A stretch of 64,000 nucleotides of DNA from Diabrotica undecimpunctata. Its lineage: Eukaryota > Arthropoda > Insecta > Coleoptera > Chrysomelidae. The translations under genes were made by a program, and so were the position numbers. The stretch lies in contig NC_092810.1 in the NCBI RefSeq assembly GCF_040954645.1, positions 73,675,660-73,739,659 of the forward strand, in the 5' to 3' direction. Below are positions 34,725 through 45,772 of the stretch, piece after piece. Numbering within the stretch: the first letter of the stretch is position 1; each line of letters starts with the position of its first letter. A model generated the notes under the pieces. It was not told the origin of the DNA. It saw only the letters and a list, made by a program, of their open reading frames with translations, and made no database searches.

Positions 34725-35780
34725 TCATAACTCAGCGCTGAAATTGATGTTTGTGTGTTGTTTTCCCGTGCATTTATTTAATTTTCTTCCAAACTTGACT
34801 GAAAGGGGCGTCAATAGATATAAAAGATATGTATTTATTCCACAGTCTTTTTTGCTTTGTTTAATCACTCTTCGCGCTATAGCTTTTAGTTGTATAAATT
34901 TAATCAGGATATTCCACCAGGGTACAGTTTTACGAGAAGACGATATTGTGCAAGTTCCAATGTGCGTTTGAGCAGCCAGGGTGATTAAACTCATTAGGGA
35001 GTCTAGTGCTATATTAGGATCTTCTGGTAATTGTAGCTGGTTGATCTTGTTTTCAGTGAAGTCTGAAAAGTTCTTCCAGTTAGCGTGAGATAATTTCCAT
35101 TTTGAAATTTTTGCTCTGGGTTTGCTGATAGAATTAGAAATCAAGATAGGAAAGTAATTACTGTCATAAAGGCAATCCATTGTAGTCCAAGTAAGAAGTG
35201 GTGTTAAGCTTGGGTCACATAAGCTAAGATGAATTAAGGAGAAAGTGCCACTAGAAATGTTAAAGTATGTTTTGGATCCGGTATTCAATATACAGATGTT
35301 AAAGGAGTTTAAAACATTTTCAACGACCTTTCCTCTACCAAATGTTTTTTCCGAGCCCCAAAGTGAATTATGGGCATTAAAATCGCCTACTAAAATAAAG
35401 GGCGCTGGAAGTTGATTAATTAAGTTTATTAGCTTAAATTCAGTAAGGCTGTGGGAAGGTGATATATAAATGCTACAGATAATAATTTTATTTGGACACC
35501 ACAGAGTAACAGCAATAGCTTCTAGTGTGGTAGTTAAGTGTACTTCTTTACAATAGTAGTCTTTAGAAGTCTATATAGATGTGCCTCCACTAGCTCTGAT
35601 GTAATTTGTTCTTAAAAAGTGATGTCCTTGAAAACCATTGAGATATTTCTTGTCCGTTTGCTTGAAGTTTGTTTCTTGTAGGCAAATAATGTCAGCATTC
35701 GTGTCCATGATTAATTGTTAAATACGTTCTAGACGGGAGTCAAACCCGTCGCAGTTCCACTGGATTAAATTAAAAATGAG
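34725..35780 (-). pseudogene. AP-endonuclease domain of I-type LINE
   Basis: Minus-strand reading gives IQWNCDGFDSR, ADIICLQETN and LVGDFNAHNSLWGS, the conserved N-terminal, Glu-containing and Asp-containing motifs of LINE endonucleases, then the open frame 35288-34725. In-frame stops lie near 35725 and 35570. The domain nicks target DNA in the family. Confidence 0.82.
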
Positions 35781-35784
35781 TATG

Positions 35785-37169
35785 TTATGTTTCTGAAGTG
35801 GTTGCCCCTTCAGAGAGATGGTCTTTTTCGAAATTGTCTTGTGAGGATACCGAGATTATGCTTTCTGCATCAGAATTATTAGAGCCTAGTTCAGTTTTAA
35901 TTTTTTTACTAATTCTAGTTAGTCGATTTTTGAGAGATCTCTCAGTTATTGATTTGTAAATCTTGGAAATGTCTAAGAGAAGATCTTCTATATTTTTTGT
36001 AAACAGGAGTTCTTTGCTCAGTGGGCTGGTTTTACCGTAGCAATTCTCTAAGAAAGCTATGAAGTTATCAACCGGTAACGTAAAGGAGTCTTTTTGATAG
36101 TGTTCTATAATTATATTCTTAGATTCAAGCGATATTCTGTTGTCATCTTGAATAAAAGAGTCCCTTTTGAGTTTTTTTTTGGCTTGATTCACTTTTTTTG
36201 TGGCTTGCTCTGGTACGATAAACTCTGAATCAGTTGGGTGCTCTATTTCTGATGAGTCAGTTGACTTTGGTCTCTTTTCACCTTTTGAAGTTATAATAAT
36301 TTTGCGCGTGTCATTAGGTGTTTCCGAATTGTCGTCTTGTGGAACTACCGGTAGTGTATTTGGACTTGCAGCTTGGGAAATATCAGATGTTGTGTTCGAA
36401 TTTTGTGATTGATTGGATTCAAATGTGGTGCAATTTGATGCTATGTGACCAGGTTTTTTTACAGTAGAAACAAGTCATTTTATCTTTGGATAAAAATATT
36501 CTATGATCATTATTGTCAAATGTAATAATCAGGGATGTTTAAATCTCAGAATTATCATGGGATGGCACAAAATATACTTGCCTGCGGAAGGACAAGATAT
36601 GATTGTATTCATCCCGTGGGATGCCAGCTCGTAGGAATGATATTGGAGAGACTAGCTGAAGTCCTATGTTTTTCAGGGAGGCCTCTATTATTTCATTGGG
36701 TATTGAAGGACATATGATTAGACAGGATCAATCGTTTTGCTGGAGTGATTAATCTTCTGAGTGAAAGGATATGGTTTCCGATGGTAATAGTAGGATTTAT
36801 GAAAATGAACTGCTCAACTAGATCTGTTTTGGTTAAATAAATACATATTCTGCAGTTTGAGATCCTTGAGGCGAAGCATATATTACTTGGTCCGATAATA
36901 TCTCCTATGGATTTAACGTAGTCATATAACTTTAAGTCTTCTTCTGAATGGATCACTATGGCTTGCTCCTTCTTTGGAAATGAGTATTTCGACGCTGATT
37001 TAACTGCAGCTGTGTAAGAAACGGAAGGCTGTGAGATGTTTGTTGAAGTAGGTTGCTGTGACATGTTTGACGTTGTGGGATTATTTTCAGTCGGTGAAAT
37101 TATATTATTATTTGATGTGCCCTCGTAGTCAAAAGCAACCCTGGAAATCTTTTTAGTTTTGTCTTCCAT
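35785..37169 (-). pseudogene. ORF1 (Gag-like, zinc knuckle) of I-type LINE
   Basis: Starts MEDKTKKISRVAF at 37169. A Ser/Thr/Asn/Pro-rich N-terminal part is followed by an RNA-binding-like region (KLYDYVKSIGDIIGPSNI) and, near 36450, a CCHC knuckle CFYCKKPGHIASNC. The C-terminal part runs to 35785 in a second open piece. A stop after 36693 and another near 36540 interrupt it. In the family the product coats the LINE RNA. Confidence 0.78.
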
Positions 37170-37200
37170 TGGTGAATATTACGTTTAGCAACCAGTAATT

Positions 37201-37866
37201 ACTCATCGTAATTCTGGCTGCCTATTCGACAGGTAGTTGTTCCAATAATAGGTTTATGTACCGTACTAATTATTGATAAGAGGAGCAAAAAGTCGTTTAC
37301 TAAATGAAGTGTTGTGAATGTTTTTATGCCACTAAATGAAAGTAAAATTAAATTTTACTCACCAAAATATTACTGACAGGTGAACAACACAATAACTTTA
37401 CTCCACTGTGATTCTTATCAATTAATATCAACTATTTTACTATTTAGACAACAAAATATTAAAGAGGTTGTCCGATTCGAACATACACGTTCTAGCTCGA
37501 TTAGACCAATTTTACATGAATTAAAAAAAGTGCTTTTGTGACTATTAGTTAAAAAGTAGGAATACTTTTTAATTTGCATCTAATTTATTTACAATAGCTA
37601 GGAAATTCAATCAGTCTTATTTTAAAGATAAGAATAAAAAGTGTCATTATACAGTTATTAAAAAAGAATAAACGTAAACAGCAGTATTTGTGAGTGTTAA
37701 AAAATGGGACTGAAATGAAAACTAGTCATACCGTGTGGAGGGCAAAATTAAAAATTCAAGTGTACAAAAATGGAGAAGCTACTTCAAAATACTATAAGTT
37801 TATGTATCTCCGGTTCTAGTTAATATATTTTTATTTTTTTTTAATTTATTTGTAATTTTTGACGTA
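37201..37866. other. AT-rich spacer
   Basis: No coding similarity seen. Confidence 0.45.
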
Positions 37867-37868
37867 TA

Positions 37869-39201
37869 CAGAGCGTCCAGAAACTAGTAATAGTATTACT
37901 TTTGTAATTAGTTATTTATTCCACAATTTCAAATTTTCTTTTTCCGCTGGAAATATTTTACACAACGAAAATTTATATTTTACATTAATTTTTATTTTAC
38001 AAAGTTATAAATACTGCTACAAGGAGATTTTCCTGCTCGTAAAGAAGTCGTCATATAATGGTTACAAATTCAGAAATATCAAAATGATGATTTTTTTCAA
38101 ATACATTTTGTTTTGCGATGAAGCTACATTTACAAAAAATGAAATTTTTAATGTACATAATGCACATTATTATTCTTACTTTGGTGACCATCTCTACGAT
38201 GTTCAAGAATTTAAGCATCAGCATATGTTTAGTATAAACGTGTAGATAGGAGCAGTTGCCGATTAGCTACTTGGACCGGTGGAATTGCCTGCTCATTTAA
38301 ATGTTGCTGATTATTTCCTGCAAAATATTTAACCTGATTTGTTACGGGCAAGTTTAGCAGTTGTAGTTATATAAAAGCATTTGTTTATTACGTTCCGATA
38401 CAAAATCGTGCACAACTCTGACTAAGGATACAAGATGCTTGCAACGAATTTAGAAACAATTTTGGAATTTTTTTAAGAATTCGGCGTTTTCTAAGCAGTG
38501 GAAAATTTATGCATAGAGGCTAATGGTCATTATATTGAGCATCTTTTGTGACTACTTGTTCTTTTGTGTTACTCGTAGTTTAGTTCCATGGTAATAAATA
38601 CCTTGTTTTTAAAAACCTTTAAATAAAATTTTGTTTCAAATTTATTTTTTGCTTATTTTCCCGAACTTTTTTTACGAATTGTGTGCTACATTTATTGAAA
38701 CAGAAGGTGATTTATAAAATGAATTAAGGTACCTATTGATTTAACTTTTATGACAAGAAAACGAAAAATTTTTAAATTGATTTTTCTAGAAAACGGTTTA
38801 CACTACAGACTTAAAGTAAAAGTACTTTTTAGTACTAGAATACCTAAAAATTTAATAATCTAATATCACAAATGCTTAAAAATTAAAGACCAAAAAGTTA
38901 TGCGTTAAAATAACCGTTGATCTACCCTATAATGAACGGTAATAGAAATTCTCAAGTAATGGATTCGATTTAACTCTAGAGAATAAATAATCGTTTATTT
39001 ATTGTCTAATCAGTTTTCGTTTTTCTAAAAACAATCGTTCTGGAGGTATAAAAAAAACTACTTACAAGGCGCCATCTTAAAAGATCTCTAGCTCCCCTAG
39101 GAAGCATTTTCGTCGGACTAGGTGAATTTGGGTTAAATCGTATTAAAATTATCTGAGGAATCTCCGGTTTTAGTTTGTCAGGAGAGTTTTTGAACATCCT
39201 G
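37869..39201 (+). mobile_element. Mariner-like transposon relic with TIRs
   Basis: The left end is TA then CAGAGCGTCCAGAAACT (37867 on). The right end inverted is TA then CAGGATGTTCAAAAACT (ending 39203). The two match at most positions and are bounded by TA, the target of mariner elements. The length is 1.33 kb, normal for the family. Inside lies the decayed transposase described next. Confidence 0.78.
38090..38570 (+). pseudogene. Mariner-like transposase, C-terminal half
   Basis: Readable blocks: ILFCDEATFTKNEIFNVHNAHYY (catalytic DE region) at 38103-38171, QHMFSINV then LLGPVELPAHLNVADYFLQN near 38270-38325, and NLCIEANGHYIEHLL with a stop near 38505-38551, which is the normal C-terminal end in this insect family. 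The frame changes several times, and the N-terminal helix-turn-helix part is not recognisable. Confidence 0.78.
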
Positions 39202-39383
39202 TATTTTAAATGACCTATATTACATGCGATGTTTTAATATTATTATTAATAAATAAACAATGTAATTTGTTAAACAATGAAAACAATGTTTTCCCAAAAA
39301 ATTCATTTTTTTTTATTTTATTCAAATGAATATCTACATAAAACATTTATGTATGATTATTAAATTTCATTATATGAAACATT

Positions 39384-39908
39384 AATTAATAGTAAATTTT
39401 AAGTAAATAAAAAGGCTATTTTGTATGTAATGCAGTACTGCTGTTGTTTATTTTAATAAATAATAAACATATATTGTACAATTAAATGATATTTTTCATT
39501 ATTTTTAATATAATATATTTTATTTTATTAATAATATTAGAAACGTTAAAACAATTACTGATTTTGCCGTATTTTGCTGTTTTTAAAGCAAAAAATTGAT
39601 TAAAAAAAATTTAAGAATACACCATTTTAAAGGTTTTTAATAGATAAATTCTCAACAGATAAAATTGCTATATATAAGTAGATATAAACAGATACCTTTT
39701 AAATGGTAGGCGAAAATTCAAAAAAATTGCTGGTAATAATCAAAAAACAACGCCGAAATATATTCAGAAACCGTATAGGTTTTCTTATTACAGGTATAAT
39801 TATATTATTGACAAAAAACTCCTGCATATTGCGAAGTAAAGAAGACGGTTAGATTTTGCTTATTTTCCTGGATTGATGCCATCATTATCGTGTAGAGCTA
39901 CGACACTA
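39384..39908. repeat. Left flank of the 17-kb nest (repeat unit part B, copy 1)
   Basis: This 525-bp non-coding block is repeated almost exactly at 57267-57791. It ends in CTACGACACTA, where the DD82E transposon TIR begins. Confidence 0.93.
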
Positions 39909-39937
39909 TGGTCTGTTTTTTTAACCAGGAGGAGTAA

Positions 39938-40184
39938 TTCAAATTTTCCGCGCCGTAATTCTTGTTTCTAATTGGTCCAATCGCAGGCAAGTTTACTCCA
40001 CTAAATTATGACATTTTGACACTTATGACATTTGTGAAATTTTAAAATTCAAAATTTATAATCGACAATTTTTTGTATTTTCTGCGGTATTCCTTACATT
40101 TTTTAGATTTTTCGTTTATATTTATATAAAAACAGTTCTTTTCAGAACTATTTAGCGACATATTAGTGTTATTAAGATAACAAT
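39938..40184. other. Subterminal region of the DD82E transposon
   Basis: Non-coding sequence between the left TIR and the start codon. A promoter is expected here but no specific site can be pointed out. Confidence 0.4.
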
Positions 40185-43100
40185 ATGGATTCAATTAATT
40201 TTTCTCCACCAAAAAAACGCCGAGTACATTTGGGTCATTTATCTACAAATGAGAAACAATGCATTATAAACATGTATAAACAAATCAAAAGTGATAATTC
40301 TGGAATGAAAATAACAGCCACGGTAGCAAAAATAAAACAGGCAACAGGTTAGTTTTGCAGAATAGTTATAGTTAAAATCAAGACTTACTAAAGTAATGTG
40401 CTAATTTTAGGTGTTGCGAATTCAACTATTTACCGAACAATTAAAGAATATAAGCAAACTGGAACAGTAAGATGTTCTAAAAATATTGGCGGTCAACCTT
40501 CTATTCTCGCAACATATGATGAAAAAGTTAAAACATCTATACGCCAGATAGTACACAGCTTCTTTTTCAAGAATGAAATGCCTACATTAAATAAAATTTT
40601 AAGTGAAGTAAACAACCGCCCAGACCTTCCAAATATGTGTCGTTCATTATTATATAAATTCTTGAAGCAAATCAATTTTAAGTAAGTAAATATAGGTTAG
40701 CCACAATAATAAATAAAACGTGCAACCCAAAAAATATATTATGTCTGAATTAGGGAATCGATTAGAAGATAAAGAGCTTTAAAAATTACTGAAAATATAG
40801 ATTTTTTTTTTCTATTTTCTTTGCTTATAACTTTAAAACTATTCATTTTAGAGCAAAGCCGTACAAAAATAAAATAAAGGTAATGATTAAATTTCCTGTT
40901 ATACGAATAGAGGTTAAAACTGTCTTAATTTATTTCCCTTGCTGCAAAATAGCAATAAATACCATTAATCCAAAAGATGCTTTAATGTTGTTAAAAATAA
41001 ATTAACAAAATATAACTACTTCTTTTTTTCTATGTTGTAGACCTTTTAACGCTCTAAATGCAAATTGTCTCATTTGAAAGCTGTATAATTAGTTAAACAA
41101 TCTTTGTTTAATTAAATAGTCTTTATTTGATCAAGGAAATATAAACACAGATGACATATTCTTCTGGGGCGAAATCAGAACCGCTGAAACTGATAAGTAC
41201 CCCGTCAGGTAAAAAAAAATTAACAAAAAAATTTAATTTGTTTAAACAAAGATTGTTTAAATAATTATAGACTATTCAAATGAGAATATTTCTATTTATA
41301 ACGTTAAAAAGTACATGTGTGGTAAGTTTTTGTAAAAAAAATTCCACAACGTAGGAAGAAATACCTATGTGGTTTTATTTTGTTATAAATAAATTAATTT
41401 ATTACAACAAAACTAAAGCCTTTTTGGAATTTAGAAGTGCGTTAGTAAGGTAGATGTGTGTTAGTTAGAAAAAAATTAATTTATTTATTATAATAAAATT
41501 AAAACATATTTGGAATTTGATAATGCGCTATTTGGCTGGCTCTACTCGAGTTACTTCGGATTAAAAAAAAATGAAGAAAATTGCTCGATTGGAAGCTGAG
41601 AAAATGCATTTTTTTATGTATACCGATTTTGAACTTTGAAGTTAAACTTTCTTCAACCTATTTTTTTTTTGAATTTTTGGTATTTTTATACCAAATAATC
41701 GCTCAATACTGATTGTTTTTTGTTGTGTACTGTGTATATAGTGTAGAATGAAATATATATTACTTGAAAACTACTTTATTTTAATATGTAAGTACAATAC
41801 TAAAAACTATGAATCTTAACCTTATCCTTCTGCCATCCGGTTCTCTCCTTTTCTTTTCTGTTACCATCTGTAATACAAACTTAAATATATGCATCAAATA
41901 TAACATTTTCTTCCTCGACAATGAATTTTTTTACAAATTCATTTTTACAATAGGTTTACATATTCTTGGAGATCTACTTAAGGTAGGTATAACTTTGGTA
42001 TCAGAAATCGAAAATTGTCCAATAGATTTGTCAAATAAATCTTTATATTTTGTAAACAATTGTTGTAACTCCTTTTCTGCATTTGAGACAGTGTTCACAT
42101 TGTGTAAATTTATATCTAATGAATGTATCCACTCTCTCCCAACCAATGGAGGACCTTCACCATCAAGTATATATAATTTCAAGAATTTAGTTTTATTCTG
42201 ATGCTCAATTGTCACCAAAGCCATACCTAAAACATGTAATTCATTTTTACAGTAAGTAGCTAACTTTATATTAGTATTTTGTAATTGTAATTCAGTACAA
42301 TTCTAATAAAATACATTTTTGTTAATAATACTGACTACAGCATCTGAATCAATTTCAAACTGTATCGGTTTGTTATTTACTTTCAAACTAATAACAAATT
42401 TATCTTTTAAATTAGTTGAATGTACATTTAAAATTTCCTCAACAGCATTTATGTTTTTAGTTTTCAAACAAACTTTTTGTAAATGTCCTCTTTTCTTACA
42501 AAAATTACATACCAAATTTTTCTTTTTACATTGATTGGCTAAATGAGAAGCATCCCCACAACGATAACATGTACCTGTTTTAGTGTTTGAACTAGAATGT
42601 GTAATATTTGTACTTGAATTTACATTTTAACTTGTATTAGTATGTTTTTTACTCTTATTGAGTTTTGAATATTTTGTTAATTGAATTATTGTAATTTAAT
42701 TGATTACTGTTCTTTTCTGATCGTTTCCAAACTACTGTCAATCTCTACTGCTCGATCCAAGTCTCGATTCCTTGTTTCCAATAGTCTTGCTTGTACTTTT
42801 TTTTGGAACGTAATCCAAAGACAAATTGGTTCCTTATTACAGATTTTAGATATGCTTAAAAATTGCAATTTATTGCTGTCTTCTGTAATGCTAGTAAGAA
42901 TTCTTGCACTGATTCTCCCTCGGCTTATTTTCTGGTTTAAAACTTGTAAATTTCAGCAATTTCCAAAGGGGCATGATTGTAAAAATTGTCCATTACATAG
43001 TGTAATAATTTCATTCTATGTTTTATCATCTGGTACTTACTTGTCACATAGTGTATCATAGGCTTCAGGACCCATATAATGTAATAGATAAGATAATTTC

Positions 43101-45189
43101 ATATTGTGATCTATTTTAAAATAGAATTTGTAATGTACTGGTAGTTGCGGCTTCCATAATTTATCGTTTTTCACTTTTGTATGGTACGTAAAAGTCAATT
43201 GTTGTGTACTGTGTATGTAGTGTAGAATGAAATATATATTACATGAAACTACTTTATTTTAATATGTATGTAAGTACAATCAAAGAATATAATACATATT
43301 CTTTGATAATACTAATACTAAAAGCAAAGCTTTGCTAAAAGCTACGAATCTTAACCTTAACCTTCTGCCATCATGCGGTTCTCTTCATCCTTCATCTGCC
43401 ATCATATTTTCTCTTCTCTTTCTTACCATCTGTAATACAAACTTAAATATATGCAACAAACATAACATTTTTATTATTATATGTTATGAGTGTTTTAAAC
43501 ATATGAAAAAATGTATAGAGAAAGAGAACCGAAAAAATAAGGTAATGGTTCAAAAGTTACCATCCTACTGTTTAGGTATAGCTTCGTCGCAAATACCGGT
43601 CAAATTTGACCGGTTGTATCTCAGGAACTACTCCTCGCAATTCAACTTTTTTTCTTTTACAAGAAGCGTCTACCGAGTCTGTTCCAGTATGGTTTTTTCA
43701 ATAATCTATTTGTTTAGCAAAAAAATTGTTTATAACTTTAAAACATTGCTGAGACCGCCTAAATAATACGATTTCAATTCTGTAGTATATTAGACCGGTA
43801 GAGTGCGTCTTTATATTTAAAAAAATTTGCAAACATCTAAATGGTCTAATGTTTGTTCTAAAAGTTTTTAAAAAATTTCAAATTTGGTGGACGGTTTGAG
43901 TAGATTATAAAAATTTTCTAAACCAATTACGAAGGACCTAAGTACAACCTAAATGGTTGGAAGACATTTTTAACCACTCATATATCATAGGAAATTTAAT
44001 TATCTTTGTTTTATTTATGTACGACTTTCCTCCAAAATTAACAGTTTTAAAGTTATGAGCAAAGAAAGTAGACAAAAATCGATATTTTTAGTATTTTTTA
44101 AATATTTTAATGTTTTTATTAATGCTCCGGGCATATTTGAGAGGGAGCATGAGTCAATTGTTATTATTGAAGTTATTACCTCACTTTTTCTGCAAAAATC
44201 CGAATGCCACCTCTCATATCCAAAAACAGACTTTTTTCACAGATTTGCCCTGGTCTAAATGTAACATTCTATTATTTTGTAGGTACTTGAAGAGAAGTCG
44301 AACAAGTATTCTAATTGAACGTGATGATGTTGTCAGATGGAGGCGTAATTACCTAACTTCTATAAAAAGGTACAGAAGTGAAGGTAAGCCCATTTATTAC
44401 CTTGACGAAACATGGGTAAATGAAGGTCACACCAAAGATAAAGTGTGGGTAGACTGTGCCATAAAAAACCCTAGACAGGCATTCATTGAGGGGCTGTCTA
44501 CTGGTTTGAAAAACCCATCGGGGAAAGGAAAACGCCTCATAGTTTTACATGTTCGATCAGAGTTAGGATTTGTTAATGAAGGGGTTTTACTTTTTGAGGG
44601 AAGAAAGATAGAGGATTACCATGAAGAAATGAATGCATCTGTTTTTGAAAATTGGTTTAATAATATCTTGCAAAAATTACCAAAAAACGCTATCATTGTA
44701 ATGGATAATGCATCATATCACAGCCGAAAAGTAGAAAAAATTCCGACAACATCATCAATAAAGAAATATATGCAAGAATGGTTACAAATAAAAAACATCC
44801 CTCTTGATATGGAGATGGTTAGGTCAGAACTTTTACATCTTGTACGTGTAAATAAAGATAAGTATAATATATATGTAACTGATGAGATGGCTAAAACAAA
44901 TGGTCAAATTGTACTGCGGCTGCCTCCATATCATTGCGAGTTGAATCCCATTGAGAAAATTTGGGCCCAGGTGAAAAATGAAGTGGCACTTAAAAACACG
45001 ACATTTAAACTTAAAGAAGTAAAAAAACTTCTGTTACAAGCTCTCGAGAATGTAACCACAACGCAAAATCACATTCTCAAAGTGGAGGAAAAAATGTGTA
45101 AATTAGATGGCATCATGGATAGTGTAATAGAGCCGTTAATAATTCCAATTGGCAATGACAGTAACACAAGTTCTTCAGAAGATGAATAA
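40185..45189 (+). CDS. Spliced DD82E (Sailor-like) IS630-Tc1-mariner transposase
   Basis: Three exons: 40185-40347, 40411-40681 and 44283-45189. Introns have GT...AG ends and the joins keep phase, giving 446 residues plus stop. The N terminus has a basic PPKKRRV nuclear signal (about 8-14) and a helix-turn-helix region (STNEKQCIINMYK; VANSTIYRTIKEYK). The catalytic core has YYLDETW (D186), IVMDNASYH (D286) and ELNPIEKIW (E369), with 82 residues between the second D and E. That spacing, as I recall, defines the Sailor family. No stop or frameshift is seen in the exons. The second intron is 3.6 kb because an LTR element lies in it. Exon 1 starts 248 bp inside the left TIR. It is likely functional if splicing still works. 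Confidence 0.85.
41721..43467 (-). mobile_element. Internally deleted gypsy-type LTR element
   Basis: The LTRs are 41721-41905 and 43200-43467. Both begin TGTTGTGTACTGTGTAT and end TAACA; the left copy lacks about 80 bp. TTTTT flanks both sides (a 5-bp target duplication, low complexity). A purine tract (GAGGAAGAAAA on the minus strand) precedes the left LTR. Gag and protease remnants occupy the inside, but RT, RNase H and integrase are absent, so it is non-autonomous at 1.75 kb. It lies in the transposase intron on the opposite strand. Confidence 0.87.
41931..43061 (-). pseudogene. Gag, zinc knuckles and protease remnant
   Basis: Minus strand. Gag traces at 43061-42681, then two zinc knuckles CYRCGDASHLANQC and CNFCKKRGHLQKVC at about 42575-42475, then a protease-like FEIDSDAVVSI (about 42355) in which the usual DTGA is DSDA. 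The frame 42224-41931 continues into the protease-RT linker (GPPLVGREWI, LFDKSIGQFS) and then breaks off before RT. The order fits the K02A2.6-like gypsy group. It is broken by stops at 42302 and near 42625. Confidence 0.75.
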
Positions 45190-45439
45190 ATTGTATCACT
45201 TGTATCTTCAAAGTAATTTCCTTCTCTAGATGTATATTTTCATTTCATCTTTCTTATACAATGCCAATGGTCACGAACATTATACCATTGCACTACCTAC
45301 TTTTAGTAGTCCCTTTTGTACTTCTTTCCTCTTTATCAATTATTGTCACTCACCAAATATTTAAATTTGCTATATGCTGTTCTCCTTAGGTCGAATAAAA
45401 ATAAATATCACAGTTCACATACCTAATATATCATATCGT
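45190..45439. other. Spacer between two convergent transposase genes
   Basis: Sequence after the DD82E stop codon. No gene seen. The end of the minus-strand relic may reach into it. Confidence 0.4.
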
Positions 45440-45772
45440 GTTTATGATCATCATATTATGAATCTGAAATTGGTTGTTTGGTGCAATGATAATTGGTTTC
45501 TAATAAGCATTAGTCAACTAACAAATCTAAGTTCCCTAACTTTTCTTCATCCTTTTTGCATGCTGTATGTGTACCTACATACTTTCCAATTTTCTGCAGT
45601 GACTTTTGATAAAGCTTCCTCAACATTCTTTTCACATCAACTAATTTGAATGTATGTAGTTTGTTTCTCGCTACATCTTGATACAACAGTTATTTCTTCA
45701 ATAACTGTTGTTTTTCACTATGTCGCCCTTTACATGTGCCCATACTAGCTCTATAGGGTTAAGTTGACAGTA
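45440..45772 (-). pseudogene. Second DD82E transposase relic, C-terminal part
   Basis: The minus strand reads QLNPIELVWAHVKGDIV starting at the LINE target duplication (45772), then pieces such as FKLVDVKRMLRKL. These align with ELNPIEKIWAQVKNEVA and FKLKEVKKLLLQAL of the intact transposase at 40185-45189. Frameshifts follow. It is the 3' part of a gene whose 5' part lies beyond the jockey insertion (48882-49305). Confidence 0.8.

Larger units (their letters stand above)
32490..37200 (-). mobile_element. Nearly full-length I-type LINE with RNase H
   Basis: In 5'-3' order on the minus strand: ORF1 (37169-35785), endonuclease (35780-34725), RT (34717-33310) and RNase H (33060-32540). An RNase H domain after RT is the hallmark of the I group (I, R1, LOA-related clades) rather than jockey proper. 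Several stops and frameshifts break both ORFs, yet all domains are in place, so it is a moderately old copy. No target-site duplication was found by eye. Confidence 0.85.
40682..44282 (+). other. Second intron of the DD82E transposase
   Basis: Starts GTAAGT and ends TTTTGTAG. It holds the LTR element at 41721-43467; without it the intron would be about 1.85 kb. The rest (40700-41720 and 43468-44282) is AT-rich with no recognised gene. A perfect 18-bp palindrome with CCGGTCAAA arms lies at about 43599-43616. Confidence 0.75.

Noticed and set aside
43599..43616. 18-bp palindrome with CCGGTCAAA arms as a regulatory site
   Set aside because: A single palindrome inside an intron with no second copy or context to support a function.
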